Below, piece by piece: positions 49,343-60,380 of a stretch of 64,000 nucleotides of DNA. Both the position numbers and the translations under genes were made by a program. The notes under the pieces are model-generated. The model had not been told where the DNA came from. It was given only the letters and a program-made list of their open reading frames with translations, and ran no database searches. Numbering within the stretch: the stretch's first letter is position 1; each line of letters starts with the position of its first letter. Source of the stretch: Fistularia commersonii (lineage: Eukaryota; Chordata; Actinopteri; Syngnathiformes; Fistulariidae); contig JBBMNZ010000027.1 in assembly GCA_037954325.1 (NCBI GenBank), positions 7,322,501 through 7,386,500 on the forward strand, given 5' to 3'.

Positions 49343-49532
49343 ATACTGTATATCCAATGCCGTTGGGGACACCTCCAATGACAGAGTCTCGAGACTTAAC
49401 CTCAATGCACATCCGCTCACTTACATCAATGACCAGGACATGGGCACGTCGTGGCTCTCCAAAATCATGACACCAGAAGAACTGGATAAAGGAGTCACTA
49501 TTACAGTCAATCTGGAGAATGGACAGTATCAG
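49343..49532 (+). CDS. USH2A: Usherin, laminin N-terminal (domain VI) exon 1 (residues about 330-393)
   Basis: The exon encodes YCISNAVGDTSNDRVSRLN, NAHPLTYINDQDMGTSWLSK and GVTITVNLENGQYQ. These are typical of the laminin N-terminal fold in usherin: an Asn/Asp-rich turn, the DxGTSW strand, and the (I/V)(T/S)V(D/N)LENGQYQV strand. The donor is CAG|GTAAGA (GT at 49533), in phase 0. Laminin N-terminal domains mediate extracellular network contacts, and Usher 2A missense alleles are known in this part of human usherin. Confidence 0.97.
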
Positions 49533-52160
49533 GTAAGAAAACATCTAAAGTCACAATGAAATTTCACTATAATTACAAATGGAGTGCAATGTAAACTATG
49601 TAATGTTTTTGAAGAGGCATTTGTCATAAGTAGGTTGTATTTAGCTCCTATCAGAACTGCACCGGGTAATGCCTCTGGTTTAATTTGGTCAAAACACACC
49701 TTCAAAAGTTTTGTAAAGTTGCATACTGGGCCTTATTCCATGCTTTTCTTAGTGGATAGTCAATCCTAGGTGCAAGCTCTCCCCTGGATGGCTTAAGTCT
49801 TGTGGGATGCTTTTTTATTTGCAGGCACATCTAGTTCCTAGGAGTCAATATTTCTCTGCAAATCACAAGCGAGAATTCTATCAAACATAACTTAGGGATG
49901 GCGTGGCAAGGAGGAAGGAAGAGCAGTCGTCTTCGGAACCAAACATTCCTGTCTCGATTCCCAGCTCTCTCTAGTGTGTCGAAGTTGAGGAAGACACTGA
50001 ACCCCTAACTGCTCCCCTGGCGCTGATGGACGGCAGCCTACTGGTCATGGTTCATCCATGATATGTTAATCACGGAGAACGAATTTCCCCATGAGGGATT
50101 AATAAAGTATATTAAAAGTTAAAAAAAAAAAACTTCAAAGTTATCAATACAACCCTTGTGTGCAGTGACTTACAGAGACCTTTATGTCCGAGTGCAAGTT
50201 ATCTTGAATGGCAGCTAATTGATAACGTGTGCTCTGAAACAAGGAGTCACACCAGTAACACCAAACTCACGAAACACAGTTCGCCTCTCCGCTTTCCTTG
50301 ATGCAGCAAGCAGAACCCTCTGTCTTTAAACACTCATATCAACAGACAAAAAAGAACTTATCATGTAGCTGAAAAGGTATTCACTGACTTTTTCGTGTAA
50401 GTGAGGCATGTTATGTATAGATGCTCAGCTCAGCTCACTGACCGATTTGAAAGCCTTGACTTTTTCATACATTGCAAACCTCCTTCAATCAAAGGCAGGA
50501 CAGGTGAATAAATTCTTGCTATGTGGAGCATACAGTTGAAGTACCACTCAGTTCCACAGTATATATACCTAAACCTGTGGGTGCTGTGAACAGCAGCATC
50601 ACTCTAAGCACCGCTGTGAGAGCCACAGGGGGGATTTGGGTGTTGTCGACACTGGGACTGTCAAAACTCATCCCTCTTCTCTCTGAAGTGTGTTTGTGAG
50701 CGTGGGCAGGATTTTGGGAGCTGTCCTTATGTGGACGCTCAAATCAAGTCCCCAGATAAAACACATTTTCTGAAGTTCGACTTTGTGTCTGCGCAGTGGT
50801 GGTGGCTTAATGCGCTTCCTGCTGTGCAACCCAGTGTCCTAGCCAATACTGTAGAGGGACAGATAACAATAAATACACACTACAACAGTGGCACCTTCAT
50901 AGAAATGTGCACGGTATATGTTTGAAAGAAAACTCTAGTATTTGTGTGTGCTGTTTGCACCTACTGTTAAAAGCAATTACAATTTCCATTTTTGATCAAA
51001 TAAAGGGAAAATGTCTATTGAGAGCAATTTTAATATTTGAATTATACTAGATACATTATACATGAAAGTAACCTTGGAATTTTAAAATTTACCAAGTTTT
51101 TACCCATGTATTGTATTATTTTTATAGTCTTCAGGGTAAAAAACATGTCTCATGACACAGTTTTATTACTATTTATTTATTTCTCTATCTTACATGTACA
51201 GCAATATGATGTCTCATCAGGATTTATTTCAAAAATACAACTTTTCTGTATATCAAAGCATATAATTTCTTCAGGTATAGAACACCTGTATGTGAATATG
51301 TAACAGCATCAATCTGTCACACCCATAGCCTGTAAACCAGTAGGTGAACTTCACTGTTTCCCCTTAACTTGACAATATAAAGACATATAAAACACATAGA
51401 CAGCTGTCTCAACCCTTTACCCCAGAGTCCCTTAACAGCCTACATAACATAGTTCACACATACTGCTTTACTGTTACCACAGAACCGTAGTGCCCTGAGG
51501 AAAATACTGTACATTTAAAACCCTGCAGTTAACAGAGCCCTGCGGGCCATCTGGGCCTGAAGGGGCTCCTACTGTCTGACAGCCTCCCTCACAGCTGGTA
51601 TCTGTGGGGTCTCAAGAACTCACCACCAATGCAGCAATGACTTTCTTTCTGACCACAACTCTGGTCATCCACCTTCACCATTTAGTCTCTGCATTTTGGA
51701 GTGATTTCGTCTCTCCAAACCTCCTCTGGGGGGCAGGAAAAAACCCTTCAGAGGAAGTTAAAGACCCAATGTTTTGACCCTGATCAGTCACAATATTGAA
51801 TTTGGTTAAGTCATCTCACTTGCAAGTAGCTGTACTCTTCTCTCTTTCAACACAGAAACTTGTAAGTCTGGTGACTCAACTGCATTATTAATCGATTTTT
51901 GGCCTTATACTTCACAATTTCCCTAATTAAAAAAATGTTTTTGCATGGAAATGTGTATTAAATATGTTTGCAATTATATCTTTGTTGATAAAAAATATTT
52001 CAAGAAATAATAACTTCTGTTGCATCTCAAAATCACTAAGCAATTAATACAAATTTGCAAATAAAATGCAGCCACTGATTAGGTAAAAACAAATTAAATT
52101 AAATTTACCTTCAAGCTGATTGTTCTCTCTATGTTCTGTAAATGTCTTTCCTCCCTCCAG
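49533..52160 (+). other. USH2A intron 9 (about 2.6 kb)
   Basis: It contains a tRNA-derived SINE at 49895-50132 on the + strand. A stretch at 50680-50925 is open in one frame but not assignable. The rest is AT-rich without recognisable features and ends in a good pyrimidine tract (TTTCCTCCCTCCAG). Confidence 0.8.
49895..50132 (+). mobile_element. tRNA-derived SINE
   Basis: About 240 bp. A tRNA-like head has an A-box-like TGGCAAGGAGG and a B-box-like CTCGATTCCC. A body with GAAGACACTGAACCCCTAAC follows, as in common fish SINEs of the AFC/Ron type. The tail reads TTTCCCCATGAGGGATTAAT, then AAAGTATATTAAAA and a 12-base poly-A. No clear target-site duplication is seen. The head has drifted from the promoter consensus, so it is likely inactive. 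Confidence 0.78.
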
Positions 52161-52375
52161 GTATTCCACATTATTATACAATTTGGTAGCTTTTTGCCCG
52201 AATCAGTTCAGATCCAAAGACAAAGATTCATCCTCGGGAATCCTCTCGGCATTAACGTGACAGAACAGTCTTGGCTCGATTGGCAATACCTGGCCAAAGA
52301 CTGCAGTGTGTTTAAAATGGAGAACAATGGGCCTTTACTGAGACCGGACTCCGTCAACTGCCTGCAATTGCCCAG
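52161..52375 (+). CDS. USH2A: Usherin, laminin N-terminal domain exon 2 (residues about 394-465)
   Basis: The exon encodes VFHIIIQFGSFLPESVQIQR, then WLDWQYLAKDCSVFKMENNG and RPDSVNCLQLP. Conserved features are the FxIIIQF strand, the DWQYxAxxC motif and the final (K/R)PDSVNCLQL strand. There is one N-glycosylation sequon (NVT). The exon begins in phase 0 and ends CCCAG|GTAAGG (GT at 52376) with two bases of a Ser codon, completed by T at 54197. Confidence 0.97.
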
Positions 52376-54196
52376 GTAAGGTGTAAAATGTAGTGAAATA
52401 GCGGATCAAAATAGACGAAAAGAATACTTCATCATATTTATGAAACTCGTATAAATGTTTTTATCTACGGACTAATGTAATGAACCACCACAATAAAAAC
52501 TGATAACATTATCTAGTTTCAAATAGGCGCACACTGATGGTAAATTAAAATACATTTCATGATTACAATGCTTACAAAAACGTATTGAAGTCCATGCCTC
52601 AAAAATTAGTTGGAATTATTAAAACTGAATACCATTTTAATGGCTCAAATCACGTGACTCCCATCATGTTACAAGAAATGTAGTGACTTTTGAATTATGA
52701 ATATAATTGATTTTAATTAAGTTTTATTATGACTATGATTACAGGTATAACCTGCTGTTGTATGTGAGATGACCTATGATTTCTTAATGTTTTGAACACT
52801 GGTGACACTTAAATGAGTAAAAACAGTCTGCTTTGTAGATCTACCTACCAAGATGAAACTAATATTTTTTTAATGCTGTTTGCATAAATGTTCCTTCAAA
52901 TAACATGTTCAGAGTACCATTGAAATAAAGAAATACACTGATCACACAACAACATGTACACACTCACCCACCCACACCCACAATCGCTGACACAGCAGTG
53001 ACTAAACTAAAGGAAAAAGAACCTATTGTGTTGCCTTGGCAGATCACGAGTTGGGCAGTATGTAGAAAACTGGACAAGGAACAAGTAGAACGCACACATT
53101 TAGTCTTGCAGACTTAATTTTTGGCAGAAGTGCTTAGAAAGAGGCCATACTTGGCACAACACAGAACAGGTGTGAACACGACTATAAGATCATTGAATTT
53201 GTAGTCATTACTTATTTCTGATTGTTGACTGGATATCATGAACTTCCCTTTTTGGCACAGTCACATATATTGGTTAATTTGGCCTGAGCGTAATTGAACC
53301 TGATGATGGTAACATGATAAAACTCGTCGCGACTTTAGTGCTGATAATTTTATCAAAAAGATCACCTGATTTCAAGTTGCAAGGTTTCTTATCATGAAAG
53401 AGGATATTTAATCTTAGAGATTTACCATATTCTGTATTCACATAAGAATCTGGCAAGATAAACGAGAGTTTCAGGTTTTTCAACCACTCACTTGTCTTTG
53501 GCTCCAGGGGATTCCTTTTACATCTTTCAAGCTGCACAGATAAACAACATTTTATGAATCCATTCAGATATACAGAATTACCTATGGCAGTAGGAGGGAC
53601 AGAATACATGTAACTGCAAGTCCAAGCTTTTGGATTTTAACATTTCAGTTGTCAGGTAATTTACCCACTTACAAATAAAATTGATTTGAACTTGTATTTT
53701 CATCACCTTACCAGCAGCTAATAAGCAAGAAGTGGAACAGTGGAATGTTAATAAAAAAATGTGATTTTAGTGATAATGATAATAAATTAATTCATGACAA
53801 TAATCCTGCCTGTCATTTCTTATTAAATGTTGGTGATAAACCTACATTGACACTTTGTTCTCTGAATCTGAGATTAACAATTATCTGCAAATCATAAATT
53901 TCAGACCGAAAACGTGTGAAATATTTCTGAAAATGAGTCCCACATATGATTCTGCAATTTGTTTCAACAGGCACCACTTTTTGTCAGAAAATGCCAGTTT
54001 AAAAATGATTTAAAAAAAAATAAAAATATATATAAACACATGTTTATCACAGAAAGAGTTCATGTCAAAGTTTGTGTTTTTGACCTGAAGGCAAAAATAA
54101 ATTTCTTTGCCAATGCTAAGTTGACACGAAAGTGGATTCATGTGGTTTTCATATTCAGTCTAAAGCACATGTTTTTTTTTTTTGTGTGTGTTCCAG
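52376..54196 (+). other. USH2A intron 10 (about 1.8 kb)
   Basis: AT-rich. It contains an unexplained minus-strand open frame of 111 codons at 53274-53609 and no other recognisable feature. It ends TTGTGTGTGTTCCAG. Confidence 0.8.
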
Positions 54197-54418
54197 TGAC
54201 ATGCCTTTCTCAGGAGGTAATATCACTGTCAGCTTGCTGACCCCGCAACCAAACCCTAGGCCTGGCTATAATGATTTCTACAACACCCCTGCCCTTCAGA
54301 GAATGGTACATGCCACCCAGGTCAGGTTTCATCTTCGAGGCCAATTCCACACAACAGCAGGTGGGGTGGACCAGCACCACAGATACTATGCCATCAGTGA
54401 GATCACCATCAGTGGCAG
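54197..54418 (+). CDS. USH2A: Usherin, end of laminin N-terminal domain (residues about 465-539)
   Basis: The exon encodes FSGGNITVSLLTPQPNPRPG, then YNDFYNTPALQRMVHATQVR, FHLRGQF and YYAISEITISGR. The RPGYN-x-FYNTP-x-LQ motif and the RYYA(I/V)xEI(T/S)ISGR ending are highly characteristic of usherin and of laminin N-terminal domains just before the first LE module. There is one N-glycosylation sequon (NIT). The donor is GGCAG|GTGAAG (GT at 54419). Confidence 0.97.
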
Positions 54419-54557
54419 GTGAAGTGTTACTTTTATTCCTCCATCAGTCTTAAAGTTAGTTCCGTTCTGTGTTTTGATGCATGGACATACTATTCACCCT
54501 CAATAACTAAAAACACTCATTATTTAGTTTAGCACAGAGTGTCTAAGGCTGCGCATA

Positions 54558-54593
54558 ATAAGTGACCTGAGCTTCATAAGTGACCTGAGCTTC
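54558..54593. repeat. Tandem duplication of an 18-bp unit
   Basis: ATAAGTGACCTGAGCTTC occurs twice back to back with no mismatch. Each unit carries one TGACCT nuclear-receptor half-site (AGGTCA on the minus strand). Confidence 0.95.
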
Positions 54594-56021
54594 CTTGTAT
54601 ATTTTTTCGAAAGAAGAATTGACAAAACATACCCTTACATCTTAAAAATCATATTCATAGAGACTCCTGAATTTCAGCAGAGATTTTTTTGAGCATAATT
54701 ATGAAAACATCTATTCATTAGACAGACAGAGTAACTGTTTTTATGGCTGTGGTAATTATAGGATTATGCAGGAGGCAATCATTTTCAAACTCATACTCTC
54801 CTTCCCCCTCCCTCTAAGCTGTTTTAATTAGAAGCTCGTTACACTGAAGTATGAGAAACAGAGATTTAGAGCTGGTAAAATCTTATCTTTGCATTCTTTA
54901 CACCTCCTCATTTCTCCTTCTCTCTTATACATTTTCTACTTCTGTCTTAATTCTTCATGAGGCATATACAGTATTTTAAATATGATTCATGGTTTGTTGT
55001 CGGTAGGGGACATGTGCCTCGTGTTAAGAATATTGACAGTTCACATGTACGTTTTCTCAGCTGCAGTGCTGAATGCAACAAGAGGGAGACCCTCACCTGA
55101 ATGTGACGGCCTTTCTTTCTCAAACACTATTTTAAAGTTTAACAATTGTATTTGAACTTTTAGGAAACAAAGCAACTATGGATACTTCCTACAGTTGTAA
55201 CCACAATCCTTCAACTGAAGAACCATTTCATTTTAATCTAATCAGGATGACACAAGTACAGTTTGCATGGTAACTTACTGAACATGTATTATTAAACCTA
55301 TAATCATGTCAGCAATGGCATTATAAAAGTTGACAAATCCTTTCCTTTTTTTTTTTTGGTACAAGTGAACTGCAAAGCTCAGAGGCAAATGAGCAGAACA
55401 GAACTACATCCATGAGATAGAAGTTGTCAGTGATTTGCAAGCCAGTTAAAATCACATTGTTTAAGCACCAGACAAATCATGCTGGAATAAATTTAGGCTA
55501 CAAACAAGCTCAGAACTACACAAAGCTTCAGAAGTTTCATTCGGCCGAATCAAACAGGTATCTTTGTATAGATTTTCAGCGATCCAGGTTGTGTTATAGC
55601 CGAGTTCTTTACAAAGGTAAAAGGACTTTTTTGTCCTGCACCTGAAAGGCCTCTTTAGTCCCAGCTGATGCAATTGAAAGTCCCAGGCACTTGACCCCTC
55701 TGGGGGTTTCTCTGAAAGTTTCCTTTATAATCTCATCCCTGGTTTATTTTCCTTTTTATACATTCTATCCCGGGGACCAAAAAATTAGCTATTTTTACGC
55801 AAATGTCTCATAAAGGTATTTGAGTGTATCAAAAGAATACTTCGCCAGAAATCTTGAAGTTAATTGCAAATTGAAATGTATTCTTCAGAACTGATCAATG
55901 TAATCGGCAGGAAAAAAAACACAGTAGAAAGAGAACGAGGTTACAGGATCCATGAGAAAGAATGAAAATAACAACCCAATGTCTGAATGCATAATTGAAC
56001 GACTGTCCTGCAGAGTGCTGG

Positions 56022-56023
<2 letters not shown>

Positions 56024-56107
<84 letters not shown>
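56024..56107. repeat. (GT)n microsatellite, longest in the window
   Basis: About 42 uninterrupted GT units, about 325 bp before the LE1 exon of USH2A. Confidence 0.97.
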
Positions 56108-56108
<1 letters not shown>

Positions 56109-56431
56109 GCGCCTACCAGCTTGTATTTAAGAGAGGAATAAGGAGAGACACAGGCCTGTCTGCAACATGCTATGCTTCTCTGATAATTCTCAAGATGGCA
56201 TTTATAAATGTTGAATGTGAACCTCCTTGTGTCACGACGGCTATTTCATGAACAAGGAGCAGGGGGTGTGGGTGGTAAGAGGATAAAATGAGGATGAGGA
56301 TGTTTACTTGTTTGCTTAATTACTTGTTGTACAACAGCAGAAGTTCATTACAATCACATAATTGATGCTCAAGTTTTTCTGTGCTTCTGCCTTTTCACTC
56401 CGTCTTCCAATTCCTATCTGTCATCTGGCAG

Positions 56432-56525
56432 ATGTGAGTGTCACGGCCATGCAGACCACTGTGACACCAGTGTCGCTCCCTACCGCTGCGTTTGTCTGCC
56501 TGAGAGCCACACAGAAGGAAGCAAT
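56432..56525 (+). CDS. USH2A: Usherin, first laminin EGF-like (LE1) module, N-terminal part (residues about 539-570)
   Basis: The exon encodes CECHGHADHCDTSVAPYRCV, then CLPESHTEGSN. The C-x-CHGHA-x-x-CD start is the diagnostic opening of the first laminin-EGF repeat after a laminin N-terminal domain. Five cysteines of the module lie here, and the remainder is expected in the next exon. It begins by completing Arg (AG|A) and ends in phase 0 at AAT|GTAAGT (GT at 56526), a consensus donor. No matching next exon is visible up to 64000, so the gene continues beyond the window. Confidence 0.96.
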
Positions 56526-57958
56526 GTAAGTTTCGTGCATGTAATCACAATGATGTGTAATGTCTTGTCGCTCTAAATGACTAACCACACAATGCGAGGT
56601 CATTTCAGGGCCATGGTAAGATCTGCCTTCGCCTGCCACAAATAATAGTACATTTATTAAACTTTAAACTTGTTTACCTTCTCCGAAAAAAATAGTATTT
56701 GGTTTTGTTACTCACCATCAGATGAGACACACCTCATACAGATACATCAACAAAAATGTACACAAATATGAATCTGCCTAGAGGTTATTTTATTTTCATC
56801 TCAGTTAAGCTATATACTTTTTTAATACAATTGAGAGGACATTTCTTATACTGCTAATTGCACATGTACATTTCATTTCCTCTTTCACTTTTTTTTTTTT
56901 TTAGTTCAGTTATCTGGACTGTCTGTGTAAATGATTAAATGCAGTTTTGTCATACACTGGGACGGTGAGTGGAAGTTCTAGTTTTTAGTGGGTCTCTCTC
57001 AATGCTGGCGGGGCACAAAATTACAGGACAGCATGTGACTGATAGGTGGCACAAGTCGTGTTGGCACCGTTCTCCTTAAGGGTTCAATCAGGAGGATCCA
57101 TTTTGTACTTTCAATAACTCTTGATGTGCTATTTTTAATCCTGAGCAAACCTGCCGCTGAATGATAGAGTGACCCATATCTGTGATATATTTAATTAGAT
57201 GGATAGTGGGTCACTTCTAAATAGTCCTCACTCAATTTTATGTAGTCTTCTTTTATGAACAAAAAATACAGGGGGCTGCTTTCTTTAATAGTATCAGTTG
57301 AAAACATGTTAGATGGTAAGATCTGACTGCGATCAGGCTGTCACTATAGACATACATTATCAGTCTTGTGCATTCTAGTGCATCTCTCTTCGACCTACGT
57401 GGGACAGTTACCCTCGCCGTAGCTGCAGTAAAATATTACAAATAAGAAGATGAAATTAAATAGTTTATTAATTAATCCTGAGTTACAGACTATATAGACT
57501 CACAAACACAGACACACAGAATTGGTGGCTATAAACAAAGACCAGAAGGAATTGATGATATATGTAGACTTTAATGATGATGATTATTTACAAAAAATGT
57601 GCCGGTGCTATACTTTCATTTCCAGGGTTTGGGCTCATCAAATATTTAAATCACTGCATGTTTCCCTTCCTATATCCAGGTTTCTAAACATATCCATATC
57701 TGTGTACACTTCCTGCAGCCGTACTTGCACATGGAAGTGTCCATTAGCATGAGCACTTGTGTCAACCCAGGTTTAAGCTGCCTGAAGCAAGTTAACACAC
57801 TTTCATAAAGTAAACGCACCTGCGTGATGCTTTTTTTAAGCCTACCGCCACTACACTCTCATAGTGGTAGGGGACTGTTGTTCTAACTACATTCCAACTG
57901 CCACTAATTTGACTAGATCCTTCTTTCCAATTTCTCCTTGTCTGTCATTTGAGACGTA

Positions 57959-59145
57959 CACTATATTGCCAAAAGTATTCGCTCACCTGCCTTGACTCAC
58001 ATATGAATTTAAGTGACATCCCATTCCTAATCCATATGACATTAGTCCACCCTTTGCTGCTATAACAACTTCAACTCTTCTGGGAAGGCTGTCCACAAGG
58101 TTCAGGAGTGTGTTTATGGGAATTTTTGACTATTCTTCTAGAAGCGCATTTGTAAGGTCATACATGGATGCTGGACGACAAGGCCTGGCTCTCATTCTCT
58201 GCTCTAATTCATCCCAAGGGTGTTGTATCAGGTTGAGGTCAGGACTCTGTGCAGGCCAGTCAAGTTCATCCAACCATGTGTTTATGGACCTTGCTTTGTG
58301 GACTGGTGCACATTCATGTTGGAAAAAGAAGGTCCCAGCTCCAAACTGTTCCCACAAAGTTGGGAGCAATTGGAATTGTCCAAAATGTCTTGGTATGCTG
58401 AAGCTTTCAGAGTCCCTTTCACTGGAACTAAGCAGCCAAGCCCAGCTCCTGAAAACAACCCCACACCATAATGCCCCCTCCACCAAACTTCACACTTGGC
58501 TCAATGCAGTCAGACAAGTACCATTCTCCTGGCAACCACCAAACCCAGACTCGTCTATCCGATTGCCAGATGGAGAAGCGCGTTTGGTCACTCCAGAGAG
58601 TCCAGTGGCGTTGTGCTTTACACCACTGCATCCGACACTTTGCATTGCACTTGGTGATGTGTGGTTTGGATGCAGCTGCTCGGCCATGGCAGCCTATCCT
58701 ATGAGGCTCTCTGCACACAGTTCTTGAGCTAATCTGAAGGCCACATGGAGTTTTGGAGGTCTTTAGCGATTGACAGAAAGTTGGCGACCCCTCGCTCTAT
58801 GAGCTTCAGCATCCCCTGAACCTGCTCCGTCAGTTTACATGGCCTACCACCTTGTGGCTGAGTTGCTGTCGTTCCCAAACACTTCTCTGGTCTTACGATA
58901 CAGTTGACTGGCGAATATTTAGGAGCAAGGAAATTTTACAACTGGATTTGTTGCACAAATGGTATCCTAACACTGTTAGCTAGAATTTACTGAGCTCCTG
59001 AGAGCGACCCATTCTTTCACAAATGTTTGTAAAACAGTCTGCACACCTAGGTGCTTGATTTTATACACCTGTGGCCATGGAAGTGATTAGAACACTTGAT
59101 TCCGATTATTTGGATGAGAGAGCGAATACTTTTGGCCATATAGTG
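57959..59145 (-). mobile_element. Tc1-like DNA transposon, complete ends, inactivated transposase
   Basis: The 1187-bp element is bounded by TA on both sides (57957-57958 and 59146-59147), the expected Tc1/mariner target duplication. The ends are inverted repeats: CACTATATTGCCAAAAGTAT then TCGCTC at the left, and its complement with one mismatch at the right. The minus strand encodes transposase fragments in two frames. At 58718-58428 are HGRAAASKPHITKCNAKCRM, LWSDQTRF, VWVWWLPGE and KFGGGGIMVWGC. At 58486-58130 are FQHECAPVHKARSI, LDWPAQSPDLNLIQHPWDEL and the end. Two of the three expected catalytic acidic positions are changed: the second Asp reads Glu (codon 58313-58315) and the third Glu reads Gln (codon 58223-58225). 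A frame shift separates the halves. It is therefore non-autonomous. Confidence 0.92.
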
Positions 59146-59226
59146 TATGGATTTATACACATGGCATAATAACTAATAAACAAGGGCTTGCAATGTATCT
59201 ACTCCTCCTCGATCCTTTCAGCTCAC

Positions 59227-59230
<4 letters not shown>

Positions 59231-59260
<30 letters not shown>
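59231..59260. repeat. (CA)n microsatellite
   Basis: About 15 CA units, 85 bp beyond the Tc1-like element. Confidence 0.92.
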
Positions 59261-59263
<3 letters not shown>

Positions 59264-60309
59264 CTTAAAACTGCACACATTGTCAAAAGGAATAAATGTC
59301 ACCATCCTCGCTAACGTGGATTAAAAACAATCTCTTTTTCTTTTACATATTCCGATCTGTGGTTTATCTCAGCACTTTTTTTTTTCTAGCTCTCTAGGTG
59401 CCCGTCTCTATCCACTTCCCTTTGTATATTTCTCACTATCTCATACTTTGTCTATGTCTCCTGGGTCTTAGTTTAAATAATGTCTTAAATCGACGAGAAG
59501 AAAGACATTCCCTCAGCATCCATCGCTAATCAGCTTCCTTTCTCTCTCTCGGTTTTTCTTTCTGCTTCCTTTCACTTGGTCTTTTTCTTTGCTGTCCCCG
59601 ACTCTTTATTGACTGTGTTTGGGTGTGTTTTTGAGTTTTTTTTCTTTTTTTTTCAGCCTATTGTTTTTTCCTACATATAGAAAAAAAAATGCTACAAAAC
59701 AGATTAAAAAGTCACAAGAAAGACAAGTAAGCTCTCACTCAAATATTTTTTGTCTCCTTGCTGCAAAGGTATAAAAGAAAAAATATACAAGTCATGACAA
59801 TCCTCATAGTGTGTTATTAGAATAATTTTATGAATTAGTAATGACTGTTTAACTCTTTCTTATCTTTTCCTTACTGTTGTATTTTTCTTTTTCTTTCATA
59901 CATACTTTGTAGTGGCTCTTATTCTGCTCTAAAGATGCAATGGGGAAAAGCATTTTAAGATTTTTGTGCACGTGTCCATACGCAGCTGTGTGTGTAGGTT
60001 TTTCCATTAGTGTGCACACATGGCTGTATGCATTCGTGTGTGTATGTCTGTCTGTGTGAGCGTTTCTCCCAAACTTGTCCATGTCATCTCTCAGAGTGAA
60101 TATTCAGGACCTTTTTTTCTGTCTCCGTAATAAAAGGCTGTAGGGAATATTAGCGTTTAATATTGCATGCGTTCTGTTGACTTGAATCGGCCCAGTGCCA
60201 TGACGGATGTTGTACTAATCTGCAGAATTTCCACAGTGACATTAAAGTGACAGAAATGCTCAGACATGTGTCAAGATGATCAACGGGGGCCTTGGAAGAC
60301 ACACTTAAA

Positions 60310-60318
60310 CTCTCTCTC

Positions 60319-60364
<46 letters not shown>

Positions 60365-60380
60365 ACACACACACACACAC
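60310..60380. repeat. Compound (CT)n-(CA)n microsatellite
   Basis: About 27 CT units with two interruptions, followed by about 8 CA units. Confidence 0.92.

Larger units (their letters stand above)
54419..56431 (+). other. USH2A intron 11 (about 2.0 kb)
   Basis: It contains an exact 18-bp tandem duplication (54558-54593) and an 84-bp GT array (56024-56107). No exon is visible. The acceptor is CATCTGGCAG (AG at 56430-56431). Confidence 0.8.

Noticed and set aside
49101..49544. A 147-codon minus-strand open frame
   Set aside because: It lies over a confirmed usherin exon and its intron. Only the plus strand carries recognisable protein features.
50680..50925. Open frame in USH2A intron 9 with protein-like composition and a possible AG before it
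   Set aside because: It would break the matched join between the exons at 49343-49532 and 52161-52375, has no recognisable domain, and has no need to exist in usherin. Chance is the simpler reading.
58110..58727. A 205-codon plus-strand open frame
   Set aside because: It is the antisense shadow of the Tc1-like transposase, whose recognisable residues are on the minus strand.
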